Assembly (NCBI RefSeq): GCF_003144195.1
Contig: NW_020289997.1
Span: 496,001-560,000, forward strand
Origin: Ceraceosorus guamensis
Lineage: Eukaryota; Basidiomycota; Exobasidiomycetes; Ceraceosorales; Ceraceosoraceae
Reading direction: 5' to 3'
Length of the DNA: 64,000 nucleotides
Shown here piece by piece: positions 39,576 to 50,742 of the stretch (position 1 is its first letter; each line of letters begins with the position of its first letter). The position numbers were made by a program, and so were the translations under genes. A model generated the notes under the pieces. It saw nothing but the letters and a program-made list of their open reading frames with translations, made no database searches and was not told the origin of the DNA.

Positions 39576-39790
39576 AAACACTCACGCAGTGCGCAACAAT
39601 ACAATCGTGAGATCGTCTGATAAGTGGGTTGCACGCAAACTCACGCATCGTAGCTGAGATAGTGCGCAACAATAGAATGGTGAGATCGTTTGATAAGTGA
39701 GTTGCACGAAAATTCACGCATCGTAGCTTAGATGGTGCGCAACAACGCAATAGTGAGATTGTTTGATAAGTGAGTTGCACGGTTGCCAAT
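39576..39790. repeat. 73-bp tandem repeat, three diverged copies
   Basis: GTGCGCAACAA recurs with a 73-bp step (about 39589, 39662, 39735). Each copy continues with a GTGAGAT block, then TGATAAGTG-GTTGCACG and ACTCACGCATCGTAGCT. Copies differ by scattered single changes, so the array is not new. Confidence 0.85.
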
Positions 39791-40136
39791 CAAAGCAGCG
39801 CGCGGCCCAAAGCGCAAGGGATCAGCAAGCACCGAAGCGCGTGACCCAAAGTAGAGAATCAGCAAGCACCTCTCTCGTAATTCAGAAGACCATCGTCTAT
39901 TCCAGCACACCTGGGAGCTCAGGCTTAATGAAGCGCATGACCCAAACAAAGTGCAGAGTCAGCAAGCACCTGTCCCATAATGTGAAACCATCGTCTTTTC
40001 CAGCGTACCTGCACGCTCGGGCTCAATGGATGTCCCGTTGTCAAAAAGTGTGCCGGTCACGGCCGTCGCGCGCGCTCGACCTCGCGGGCGCGCGCAAAAA
40101 AATCTCCCATCGGCGCGCCGACGCGCGAGAAAAGAT

Positions 40137-40237
40137 CTCCCAACCAGGGGCTCGAACCCTGGACCTACAGATTGTTGGATGCGCATGCATCCAGACTAAT
40201 TAAGAGTCTGTCGCTCTACCAACTGAGCTAGCCGGGA
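40137..40237 (-). tRNA. tRNA-Lys (anticodon CUU) with an intron
   Basis: On the minus strand the gene reads TCCCGGCTAGCTCAGTTGG at its 5' end. D stem GCTC/GAGC, anticodon stem ACAGA/TCTGT, anticodon loop CTCTTAA, T stem CAGGG/CCCTG with loop TTCGAGC, and acceptor TCCCGGC/GTTGGGA (two G-U pairs) all form. The loop gives anticodon CTT, which reads AAG for lysine. About 28 nt (about 40173-40200) between positions 37 and 38 form an intron at the canonical site. The A box and B box are intact, so the gene should be transcribed by RNA polymerase III. Confidence 0.93.
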
Positions 40238-42314
40238 ATTACCACTTGTGGCTTCTCTGTTTGGCTGTGGCTTCTGTGTTCTGCCACATATCTCAGACCA
40301 ATTGCCACATTCTCACTTGTATCTGCCATGGCGCGCTGCGCGCGCTTGTCGCTCTACCAACTGAGCTAGCTGGGACATACCATTTCTGGCTTCTCTGTTC
40401 TGACTTGTGGCAAGTCCCAGACCAATTGCCACATTCTCACTAGTATCTGGCTTCACTGAGCTATGCTCCAACCATTCCTTTCCAGTCCCTCAGGAAAGGG
40501 CGGCTATCACACACATGGAATGCCTGCAGGAAGATGCAGAAAACGCCAGGCATATATATGGTGAGGCAGCGTCACACCATCACGCACGTGTGCGCACCCA
40601 TGCATATCACCTTGAAAATGAGCGCGCTTAGCACGTTGTACCTCGAGCAATCTTGTTCTCCATCATCTCTTGTGCTCCTATCCATGCGCCCGCCGCTCCT
40701 GCACGGTTGAGCTCACTTTGTGCGGCAATGTGATCGACTGACTGGCTAGCCGTCGAGTGAGCTCAGAACGCCACTGCATCCACGAGCCAGAGGAAAAGAG
40801 GATGGATATGCCTGGGAGCTCACTCGAGTCCTTGCTTGTCTTGAGTGAGTGAAAGAGGCATTCATTGGTGATGGTGTCACTAAAGATCGATGCGCGTAGC
40901 TGTACCGGTACATCTGCGATATATACGGGCGCGCGGTACGTGAGATGGTTCTGAAGCTCATGGTGCCGTGAAAGAGACGTGCAAGTCGTGAGTAGTTGCG
41001 AGTGCAGAGATGAACAGGTAGAGGCGACTAGAGCTCTCCGTGACGTGACGCTTTGCGAGGCGCAAGAGTCGCAGTGACCTTCACAACTCGCTACCTGGCG
41101 TGCCGTTTCATCCTGCCTCTGGTACCACATTTTGGCAGGCTGGCATGCACAGTAAGCGGTCACACGGGCGACTGATTAAGTGTCACAGAATATCACTTAG
41201 GAGCGCTCCACGGCATGGAACAATCTCAATCTGAGTTGGCGACGATCCCCTTGTCAAAAGGACGAACGCGTCCCTGAGATTTCGCGACGATGGCGCATTT
41301 CACCTTGTCAATATCACATACGCGTCCTATCGGTGTCTTGAGGTCTCGATGATCATTCCAAAAGGAGTACCCACCAATACGACTCCTCATCTCCTCCCAC
41401 ACTCTTGTAGCTCAATCAACTCGAGTCCCCGTAACACGAGCGGTCCAGACTGGTAAATTTGCTGTACCGGTCTTGTGCAACCAAGAGATTCAAGCAACGC
41501 CGTTGAAGTTCCCATCTACCAAGGCCTTCCGAAAGTGCAGGTGGTGCCTCAACCTTCCGATATGTATTCTTGCATGAACGCCGGCGCGTCGCGCGCGCAC
41601 TGCGAGCTATATATAGCGTGGCACATTGGTGATTACTGCGACCGACCGTATTTGCTCTGCGCGTGCGTCCTCACAGGGCTCGATGAGGGCAGCACAAGTT
41701 GCGACGACCTAGGTGCCGTGCAGCGAGCGTACTCGCTGAGCTCGCTGCGCTCCACGTCACCAATAGGTACCACTGACCTGGCGAATATCTGGCACGAACG
41801 TCACGTCAGTGCAGCTCGCTTACGCTCGCTACGGTGAGCATATCGATTGTGGCGCTTTTTGTTGTTGTTTCGGACAGGAGGCGCGAGGAGGGAAAAGGAG
41901 GCAGGCAGGTGGGCGATTGGGATTGGGGGGGGAATAAGAGATGTGTTTCACGCCGTCTTTGGCATCGATGGTTATGAGGGCGAAAGTTTCTAGTGTAGGG
42001 AGGTGGAAGAAAGAGAAAAAAAGAAGCTGAGGGCGCGGGCGGGCGCGGGCGCGGGCGCGGGCGGGACGGCCACCTCGACCCGATGGTGTAAGACCGACTA
42101 TCCATTGGTTGAGACAATGTGGATCGAAGCATATTAGTGGCGGAGGACTGTCGTGATCAGAGGTCAGAGCGCGAGAAAAAGTACAGGCCTGGGGTGGGGT
42201 GGGGGTCGCGCCTCGTCGTTGGAATTGGATCGCAGCAGTACTGGCTCGATTCGAGTGCGGGTGGTGGCGTGGTACCGCTCGGGATGGCGTCCCCGCTCGG
42301 GATGGCGTAGAAAT
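40238..42314. other. Intergenic region between tRNA-Lys and the APSES gene
   Basis: Apart from the tRNA fragment and duplicated flanks I see no gene. About 41220-41460 has an ordinary coding-like base mix but no domain in any frame. A pyrimidine-free GC array (GGGCGCGGGCGGGCGCGG) lies near 42027-42063. Confidence 0.45.
40349..40375 (-). pseudogene. Truncated tRNA-Lys copy (5' part only)
   Basis: The reverse strand repeats the 5' 27 nt of the nearby tRNA gene (TCCCAGCTAGCTCAGTTGG...GAGCGA) with one acceptor-stem change. The anticodon and 3' half are missing and replaced by GC-alternating DNA. The A-box region is kept and the B box is lost. The flanking DNA is duplicated too: CAGACCAATTGCCACATTCT is present at 40294 and again at 40418. 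Confidence 0.85.
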
Positions 42315-43984
42315 CTAGTAACCCCCCGCTCGGATGTTCAGCGGATTCACTGAGAGGGGAGCGAAATGTGCGCGTGTCAGCGTCACGACGTTTCCGTTTC
42401 GCTTCGGGCCACTCCATGTGCGCACCTCACCTTGGGGCCGAGAGCGCGAAACGTCGGCATCGGCCCCGGAATAGTCACCAGAGACATCGCCGTGACCATT
42501 GGTATTGTCTCGGCCACGCTTGTACATGCGTGGGCTCTCTCCTCCGTGACCGTACCCGTTCCCAGCAAGACTTCCGTTCGATCCATTCGAAGACAATCCT
42601 CCGTACGCCATGCCAGGAGCTGGAGCTGGTGGGGCGATGCTGTCATTCGAGTCGCCGTGTTCATCGTAGCTGCGCTTCAAGCCGCTTGCAGAGCGGCGAG
42701 CACCGCCAGGGACAGCGTTTGGCGAGGGTTGAGCAAGGCCGTACGGCACACCGGCATGTCCTCCAGCGTGACCATCCTGGCCTACGTTGCTGTGACGGCG
42801 ATCTCCAGAAGCTGGACGAGCTCCGTATCCCTGAGCGCCACCGGGTACAGCACCGGCTTGGTGGCTCGAGGAAAGGTGAGGGGAAGCGGTGTTGGAGTTG
42901 TAGCCGCCAGCGCTACCGGAGTGGTGCTGAGTGGTCGAGGCTGGAGGGTGACCCCACGACTGGTTGGATCCTGGCAGACCTAGCGGCGCACTTCCATCCT
43001 CTTCGCGAGCGCCGCCACTTGGACGATGCGAGCCAGGTCCGGCTCCGTTTGCGTGACCGGGGCTACCTGGAACACGGGAGCGCGACGCGTGTCGCTCTTG
43101 AGCCGCTGCCATGACCGCAGCCGTGCGAGGGTAGTTGTCGGGGTGGTACAAGAATGATTGGATGTTCGTTTCAAAGAGAGGGTACAGCACTTCCGAAATT
43201 CCATTCTGTTCCGCGAGTTGCTTGCCACGAGTAAAGGTGATCCTGCCGTGTCGTCGAGATCAAACATGCTTGAGCATGCGAGCACGCACCTTTCAAGCTG
43301 CGACGAGCAACTCACCATACGCCCTTCAGGTGCATCGCCCCGACTTTGACGACGACGCGCTCCTTTTCGTTCTTGAGGATACCATCGCGCTTGCCACGAG
43401 ACATGCCGCAGACGTTGAGTAGCTTGGTGCCATTGATCATGTTGTTGTCTGCGCAGTGCATCGGGTAGCAACAATCTCGTCAGCAATCCTGTCTAAAGGG
43501 CTGCTCATCATTACTCACCGTGTCTGCGAGCGACGCAGACGCCTCGTGCATCTACTTGAAAGCATAGAGTACCCTCATCTTCCCAGAGCGTGGTAGTGAC
43601 GCGGTGACGACCGGCCATGGGCAGCTGGGTGCTGTATTGAGGAGCGGACGTGTAGGATGCGGAAGCCAGCTGTTTGGAGCGAGCAGCGTTCCAGCGTCGA
43701 GCAGGAGGCAATTTGACGGCGGCGCGTGGGCGGATCGAAGCGCCCGAGGCGGAAGAAGTAGCGATTGATTGGGCATCGGTCGATGTGGATCGGGTGGTGG
43801 GAGTAGACGCGTCGGGCGGCGGTGCGAGCGAGTCGCAGTAGCCCCAGAGCGATGTCAAGTCGACCAGGTCGTGGGTGTGCAAGTCAGGCGAGGCAGACAT
43901 GTTCGCCGCGTGATTGCAAGAAAGTGCAGCAGCAGCGGCAAGATCAAAGCCAGGCATGGACGCAAGCGCGCAAAGCGTCGTCAT
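42315..43984 (-). CDS. APSES-domain transcription factor, StuA / Ust1 type
   Basis: Three exons (43984-43519, 43448-43316, 43242-42315) join in phase to 508 residues. The APSES DNA-binding domain (about residues 126-240) is plain: [20 protein letters not shown], then [50 protein letters not shown] and [14 protein letters not shown]. This is the StuA/EFG1/Ust1 subclass rather than Mbp1/Swi6, as no ankyrin repeats follow. The C-terminal half is Gly/Ser/Asn-rich with [11 protein letters not shown] and PRMYKRGRD, likely nuclear import signals. Relatives control dimorphism, sporulation and, in smut fungi, virulence gene expression. The start at 43984 is the first ATG in frame; later ones (Met11, Met29) are possible. 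Confidence 0.94.
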
Positions 43985-44976
43985 CGCGGTGTGTAGAGGG
44001 GACGAGGGAAAGGCAGAAGCGTGGATCGGCGTGCGTCAGCAGGATGTCCGGCGCACTGCTAGGAATGCCTTTTGAGCGAATTGCAAATGAACATAGACAA
44101 ACTCGAGCTTGTTTGAGAGGTTCGCGATGCGCCCTTTTTATGTGCACTGCAAGACGTGCAAGCACGCCTGCATTCAAGACGGCTATCTGAGCTTTGCGGC
44201 GCTGCACAGATCGTACGATGCCCGGCCAAAGCGCCGCAGCCCGGATCTCAAGAGCGATCAACTTCGCTGTTCCCCCCACGCTGTTCGCATCCAAGCAACA
44301 TGTTGAAGCTAATTCGGCCGAATGTGATAACACGCGACTCTTGAGACCGATTTGGGATCGCGTTTCCGACGACCACCTGCGACGAGATGCCAATCTGATT
44401 CAGACTGCAAACCGATTCCAACCTTTTGGCTGATTGGCAGTGCACGCCGCGCATGCTCAGCCACTTGCTGCTGCTAAGTGTCCATCGACGCGGAAGCTGT
44501 AGTCCGGTGAGGGCCAAGCGTACCCTTGTCTCAGCCCATCGACTCGCATCAGCTCGAGGAATGGCTTTGGGACCCTCTTTGGAAGCCAGTCCCTCGATCG
44601 TCGATGCGCCAAATGTGACGGCGAATGCTCGGCCCCGCCGGTAAGCGTGGACGGTCACCTAACACCCGAGACACGCTGAAGCGGAAAAAATAACGCGCAA
44701 GCGCGCGCGTCACGCGCCCACGCGCGCGCGCCAGCCAGCGCGTTACCCGAGCACGAGCGCTCAGGCGCGCGCAAATGATCAATCATTTGCTCGAGATTGA
44801 CAGATCAAGCAAAGATGATCAAGGCGCGAGGGCCGAGATGGGTATGCAGAGTGGCTCGCTCGCTCTCGGCAAGGCGCGGCTGCGCCTCTTTCGGCTGTTC
44901 GGCGAACGCGCTGGTGCTCCCACAAACAGATGCTGACCACGGCCTTGACACGAGGTACGCCACGATCGCGACTCAC
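43985..44976. promoter_or_regulatory. Upstream region of the APSES gene and 3' side of the next gene
   Basis: No clear gene. A CpG-alternating stretch (GCGCGCGCGTCACGCGCC, about 44700-44730) is present. A minus-strand open frame at 44248-44658 has reasonable composition but no recognisable domain and no good start. Confidence 0.4.
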
Positions 44977-45309
44977 ATGAGGATTGGGGTTGCCGTTGGG
45001 GATAGCGCCTGGAAAGTAAGGACTGCTTGCGCCAGGCGAGCCTGCACCGTGATGACCCCCGAGCGGAGGTCCACCATACGGAGCGGAAAACATGCCCGGG
45101 GCACCTGGGGCGCCGAAACCTTGTTGAAAGTGGTGTTGCGTCTGAGCGCCAGGCTGGCCTCCGATGCCGCCTGTGGGCGTGCTGCTGCCGCTGTGATGGG
45201 CGCTGCTCGCTCCGTTCGGCGCGCCGTAAGAACCGCCCAGAGGTGCAGAGTAGCCGTAGCCACCAGGCTGTTGGCCTGGTTGGCCGTAGTAACCAGTCGG
45301 CGAGTACAT
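44977..45309 (-). CDS. Gly/Pro/Tyr-rich low-complexity protein, first exon (3' end uncertain)
   Basis: The start codon at 45309 has a strong context (CAGCCACCATGT) and a long CT-rich leader. The exon encodes 111 residues, beginning MYSPTGYYGQPGQQPGGYGY and rich in Gly, Pro, Ala, Ser and Tyr, and it ends at a good donor (CATGTGAGT). I cannot settle what follows. The best acceptor (TTTTTTCCGCTTCAG, near 44680) would add only RVSGVR and a stop, giving about 117 residues. Prion-like or coacervating Gly/Tyr/Pro tails of this kind occur at the N-terminus of penta-EF-hand, RNA-binding and annexin-like proteins, so a larger gene with missed exons is possible. Function unknown. Confidence 0.5.
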
Positions 45310-48300
45310 GGTGGCTGGATGCGTCGAGTGGATGCGAGTGGACCGCAGTCGAGGTTGGCGAGTGGAGGCAGATGTGGTGTCAAAACACAAGGTCGAAATG
45401 GTGAGAAGGAGGAGGACGGCGACGGTTCCCTATGTCTGTATGATATGAGAGCAGAAACGCTTGTGCCCCCCGGGCGCGACTGGGAAGAGAAGTGGAAGAT
45501 TGGTGCTGGTGAGGGGAAGAGCGTTCGGGAAAGGGCGTTCGTGGAAAGGCGTTCGGATCTTGGATGGGATTGGGAGCTCTGCCCTTTGAGGCGCCGAACA
45601 GCCAGAATAGCCGGTCGAATCGGTGCTTCGACAAGACTACCAAACACTCTCGGGCGCGGATGGATGGGATGGATGAGAGGGAGGCGGGCAGGAGAACAGT
45701 CGAACAGCTCACCAGACAGCAGCAGTGGATGCGGATGCGTGCGGATGCAGAGCCAAAGACGGGCATGCGCTGGCCTGCATGAGGAGGCACGTCCGCACTG
45801 CTGGCGCGCCTGATGCTGCTCTTGCATGCGTCTGTGTGTATCGTGAAACGGCCGCCACACTTGCCTCTGAGCTCTTCGCTGGCTATATGCAGATCGACCC
45901 GCCTCACGACGAGGCAGGCGAATCGACCGCGCCGGGCGACCGCGCTTTGTCTTGCATGCATGCATGCGGCAGCAGCAGCTCTTAGCGGATGTGCCGTCAC
46001 GCCAGCAGCCAAGGAGTTCTGCTCGTCGCGAGGTGGCCTGGATACACAGCACCTGCAAATCAAACTCCGCTAGCAGTATTTTTTCGCCCTCCTCCCTCCT
46101 CCCTCTTTGGGCGCCTTGAGCCGAGGTGTCGAGCAGGGGCAGAGTGCGAACGAAGAGCACGGTTTGAGGTCAGACAGACAGCTTCCGAATCAGTCCCACA
46201 CGGCAGTTTTCGTGTGTAGAGGAGAGTGGCCACATGAAATCAATAGTCTCATTCACGAAAGACGGGCAAATGGATTCTTTGCTTGGGGATTGCTCGACTG
46301 ACTCTTTCTGTAGGTGTCGGAGGGCGCGAGGAGAGCGCGACCCAGGTGAGACAGCGCAAGTGGATGCAATGTGCGTGAAGCTCGTCAGAAAGGGCAACTC
46401 GTCAAACCACGTCAGGAGTCGCGAGTCACGAGTGACTGTACTGTTGACTGTGACTGCCGACTTGACGGAGCTGGAAATCACATCTTATTGCGCGTCGCGT
46501 CGGCCTACACGACCCAGGGAACAAGCAAGTGAAGAAGATTTACCACTGCGTATACAGCAGTCTTCGGTATCTCTCGCTCGGGTGTCACAGATGACCGGCC
46601 TTGCTCGATCTAGAGCGGCTGAAGACTGATGTGCTGAGGGGGACTCGTGGCTGGGAGGCTAGACAGACCATTTGCTCAAGAAGGAGAGGAGACCTTTCTT
46701 TAGTACATGAAACTTTCAAAACTTTTACTGCGCTAGGAGCCCATCGCGAATGTGGATTGAAGTGCGCCAACTGTGCCTCCCAATGAGGATCCACGATTGG
46801 ATCACGAAAGAACTCCAAGAAAAGTCCAGACCTACAGGTTAGCCTGTTCTCGGTCGATTTGCGACTTCGATATCTGCTGGTTCGAGCACTGCCGCGCACT
46901 TTTGCGATTGGGAATAACTTGTGGTGCGCACAGCAATGCTCGGGCAATGTGAGACGCGCCCGCCGAGCGCAGCGAGACGGCCTTTACGAGACAAATCTCG
47001 AATGGCCGCGAACCGATGGCTGCACTGGTGCCCGCAGGGGGCACATCCGCTGCATTGGCAGCAATTCAGCAGCTGTGTATAACTCCGCAAGCCGCACACA
47101 CGCACGCACGCACATCACAACATGCTGCCACTCGCTCGCCTCCTCGAATCGAATCGCATATCATTCGAGATCACGGATTTGGATTCTGGATATCACCTGG
47201 CCCATGAAGCGGGGCGAAGAATGTTCCTCTCCGGTCATATGGAGACACCTTGAGCAAAGCTGAGGGCACGACGCCTCGTGGTGAATGATTCATTTGTCAC
47301 ACTCGTGACTCTTCAGCGGACGTATCGTGGTGAAAGCGGCGGGTTCCCTTCGCGCTTGTCCGGCTATCTATACTAGCTGGCCGGCTCAATCGATATCCCG
47401 CTCAAGGAGTCAGCGGCCGCGATCCAGCGCATGCTGCCACAACGCCCGCAAATTCGCACGCTTACAGTCGTCAAATGCGTGCCATTGTCTCGGGGTTGCT
47501 GCTGCTGCGCACCCAGATGTGGAACATCATAGATAGGCCCCAAGGCGTGATCTAGCTGCTGGCATGTCGGTGAGCGCTCCGGACTCGAATGGTCTCTCGA
47601 TCGGCGCCGCCCACTCTACAGAAACGACATCACAAGCCGCGTGCGCGATCACACGTACGCGTGGCGTGAAAAACAAGAGACGAGGTGAAAGGAGCTGCCG
47701 TCGCGCTCTCCCCCTTCGGCGGTGGTTTTCCGGGCAGCGAAAACGGTCCGTTGAGTGCTTCGAACCAGACTGACCTGATGCCTGCCTATTCTCGGGGTCC
47801 GGTCAGCACGCAGCAGTAGTACCTTTCCAAGCACGCATGCAGATGCACGCGCGCACTATACATGCAGTCGTGAGCATGCAGTGCGGCCCACCGGTTCAGA
47901 AGAAGTTGACGCAGGTCCAAAGCGGAGTCACCGCATCACAGGAGAGGTGCATCGCGGGATGCCGCGCCAAGCAGAAGCGACCTGCCGGTGTGCCCCGAAA
48001 GCTTTTGGGTGGCCGTTCACCTCGTTTCATGATGTGATTGGGCCGCACGATCTCCTATTCGCTGGAGCCGCGCGGTAGCAGTAGTAGTACGTTGCTGGGG
48101 CAGATTAGGAGCCGGCTCGACAAGACCGGGGCAGTGAAGACGAGAGTGCTCAGCTTGTGGTGTCGAAGTAGCAAAAAGCAAAAGGGATGAAGAAACTTCG
48201 TTGGCACTGACAGTCACGAGCGGTGCGATCACGCATCTCCACCAGCAGCACGGCCCGACGCAAAGGCGATCCTTCGTCTACGAAACGGTCGAGCCCATGC

Positions 48301-49707
48301 AATCCCACACGCAGCATCGTGCAGGTCGAGCGGTTCCGTGCCGCCACGATGGAAACACAGCGCTGTGTAAAGAGGGGCCAACGTGCTGTGCTGGGGGCGG
48401 TGCATGCTGCCTGAACAGATAAGCTCGCCAAGACGTTGTTATCCTGACCTGCGAGCGTTGGCGCGAAATCGCAACCCGCGTTTCCAATCCTCAATCGTCG
48501 CGCCCCTCGAGGCCCTACAGCACCCGCTCTATGCATCCGCATTTGCCTAGCCGATCGTGAAATCAGCGAGAATGCTTTTCTCGGCCTGCACTGACGATAT
48601 CTCATCCTGTCATTTTGGACTCTTTGCTTGGCTGAAGAGCGCCAGCCACAATCCGCTAACGGGTTCGCAAGTGGGTCACACTCACGACACCGTTGTAGTC
48701 GCTGCTGTGGCACTAGACCAGTCAGAACGAGCACGAAACACCAAGGCGAGATCTAGCAGCCGGTCTAAATCCGGCTCCCGTATTCGGCATGGGTGACCTG
48801 TCTTTTATCCGAGCACACGACGGCTCGGCTCTTCTGGATCATTCTGCCCTGGCGAGAAGAAAGAGAGAGCAAGAGGGAGAGAACGTCAGACTTCAGCCCC
48901 GTACAATCAAGGAATATCTCCAGCCTGGCTCCATTCCAACGGGTTAATGAGAATGCGTTCGTGTGATGACAACCTCCAGCATGCACACGCATCCAAATTC
49001 CCAGCAGGTCAAGAGGTCGAAGCAGACATGATCTCGGCCTGCATACATACATACATCAAGCACGCACATGTCATGTCAGATCTCCCAAGCTTTTCTTTCG
49101 CTGTCCACCCGATGCTGCTGCAGCTGGATTTGGTGGAAGACGACGAGCGAAGCGCCAACGCTTCGGTGTGCAAGCCAATCTTGAATGTCCGCCGCACGCC
49201 CGCCGCGCGCGCGCGCGCGCGCGCGCGCCCAGCAGCATGCTTGCAGCATCTCGCCATGCCGCAGTCCTAATTTCCTGCTTGCAGCTCTTGCAGGCTGTAC
49301 GTAACTGTACCTATTCCTCCTCTGCATCGAATTGCTCATGCCCGTCGACGCCCAATGCGAGGGTACGCAATGTGGTCTTCAAGAAGAAACGTTGCAGGCA
49401 GGTCGTACATGTCGTTTGCGCCAACACTTTTCGGTCGCGCGATGGAGCGCGTCGCGTGAATGGCGGCGTTCTGACACGTGACGAGCTCTGCCTGTCTGAT
49501 TGTGCCGCCTCGAATAAGCACGTCAAGAGGTTCGAAAAGCAACAACCTCTTCTGTACGTCTGCCTTTGCTGGATTCGAACCGCTACGGCGTGCCTGAGGA
49601 TGGAATCGATCCGGCCTCGTCGTGCGCGCTTCTGAGCTGCTCGCCGTGATCACCTGGGCCCTCACGCGTCAGACCCAAGAGATGGTAAATTCGATCCCAT
49701 TTCCAAA
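45310..49707. other. Gene-poor 4.4-kb region
   Basis: I see no supported gene. About 45310-45700 is CT-rich on the minus strand and should be the leader and promoter of the gene starting at 45309. The rest contains CATGCATGCATG near 45955, GAGTCGCGAGTCACGAGTG near 46422, (ACGC)n near 47100, and a GC dinucleotide run near 49205. The open frames are short, lack domains and overlap each other on both strands. Confidence 0.5.
49204..49227. repeat. (GC)n dinucleotide run
   Basis: About twelve GC pairs in a row, a Z-DNA-prone sequence in non-coding DNA. Confidence 0.9.
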
Positions 49708-50662
49708 TCATGCCTCCGAGCGCCTCCCGATCGCGAGCAGGTGCTCTTGAAGCAGCGCGAGCGCTTTGTATCTGTGCGATAGCTACATTGAATCATTGGC
49801 AAGTCAGCAAACAAAAGTTCCTTTGTACGGCGCTTCGAAGCAGACAGACCTTGTTCTTTTCCTCTGCGCTCATCTCGGCATACGTCTTGCCGGTTCCCTG
49901 CACCTCAAAGATTGGATCCCAGCCAAAGTTGGATGGCCCGCGAGCTGGCACGATGTTACCCGCAGTACGACCTTCAAAGAGTAGCACCTCTGCGCCTGGC
50001 CCCGACGAGTACGCAAAGGTGCACAACGCTGTGCCAGATTTGTCCTCGAAGCCAGCCAGCATGGAGTTGAGACCTAAGTGTGTGGAAAGAGGATACCAGT
50101 CAGCGGTCGTGAGTGCGAGCGGTTCAAGCAGCAAGGCGCTCGAAGACGCGCCATCATGACCAAGAGCCTTCAAAAAGTCCTTGATGTATGCACCAGGAAG
50201 ATCCTTTAAGGCTGAGAAGCCGAGAGCAGTGTCCTCTGTGATGACTGGTCCTTGAATCTGTGTAATGCAGAACGATGTGTAGAATGAGCGTCTGGCCGGT
50301 GCACCTGGGCTTTGGCCACCACGGCGCTCGCGCGCACAATCTTGGCCGCCTCGCTACACTTGGCACGCGCAACGTCCTGCGTAGTGCCCTGCACCTCGAT
50401 CGCTGGCGAAAGCGAAAGGCAAGCCAATGTCAATGAAGAGCGACGATCAAAAAGACAGACATGACTCACTATCTAGGTCTCGATTGACGAGTTCAAAGGG
50501 AAAGGATGGCGCCGACGCCAGAATGGCTCTAACCTCCTTGAGCCTGCGTGCAAGACGGCGGCGTACTAGTGAGCATAGCTGCGGGCTTGCCCCCCTCGAC
50601 ACTCTTTGTATTACGCACTTGTTGGCATTGCCGGTGACGAATGTGAGCATCGGTTTGGACAT
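49708..50662 (-). CDS. HAM1: Inosine triphosphate pyrophosphatase (HAM1/ITPA family)
   Basis: Six exons (50662-50619, 50543-50470, 50402-50305, 50257-50152, 50073-49850, 49782-49708) join in phase to 206 residues. Family motifs are in order: [17 protein letters not shown] (7-23), [69 protein letters not shown] and the end motif LSHRYKALA. The enzyme hydrolyses ITP, dITP and XTP to monophosphates and so keeps deaminated purines out of DNA and RNA; it is cytosolic. The fourth intron (50074-50151) appears to have a GC-AG border (donor GCGCGT, acceptor CACTTAG). No GT donor keeps both the frame and the conserved GLNSML junction. Confidence 0.94.
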
Positions 50663-50742
50663 GATTCGTTGCTTGCAGCTCCAGCGAGCCTCGCGTGATG
50701 ATGCCCTTTCAGTCAACTCCGCGAGTGGGGTACAGTGTCTGC

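Larger units (their letters stand above)
39047..40136. other. Repeat-rich spacer downstream of DNA ligase
   Basis: No gene is seen. It holds a (GAAGA)n tract and a three-copy 73-bp repeat, both listed separately, and GC-rich palindromic DNA (CGGCGCGCCG) just before the tRNA gene. Confidence 0.5.

Noticed and set aside
39576-39790. CRISPR-like spacing of the 73-bp repeat
   Set aside because: Contiguous diverged tandem copies without unique spacers, in a eukaryotic genome; a minisatellite explains it.
44973-46160. 395-codon open frame on the minus strand
   Set aside because: It overlaps the CT-rich leader and first exon of the 45309 gene in another frame and is rich in Arg, Ser, Pro, Cys and His with no domain; GC-rich DNA makes such frames by chance.
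49545-49640. tRNA-like segment (GGTTCGAATCC on the minus strand)
   Set aside because: The T loop word is there but the flanking five bases do not pair, and no acceptor or anticodon stem can be drawn.
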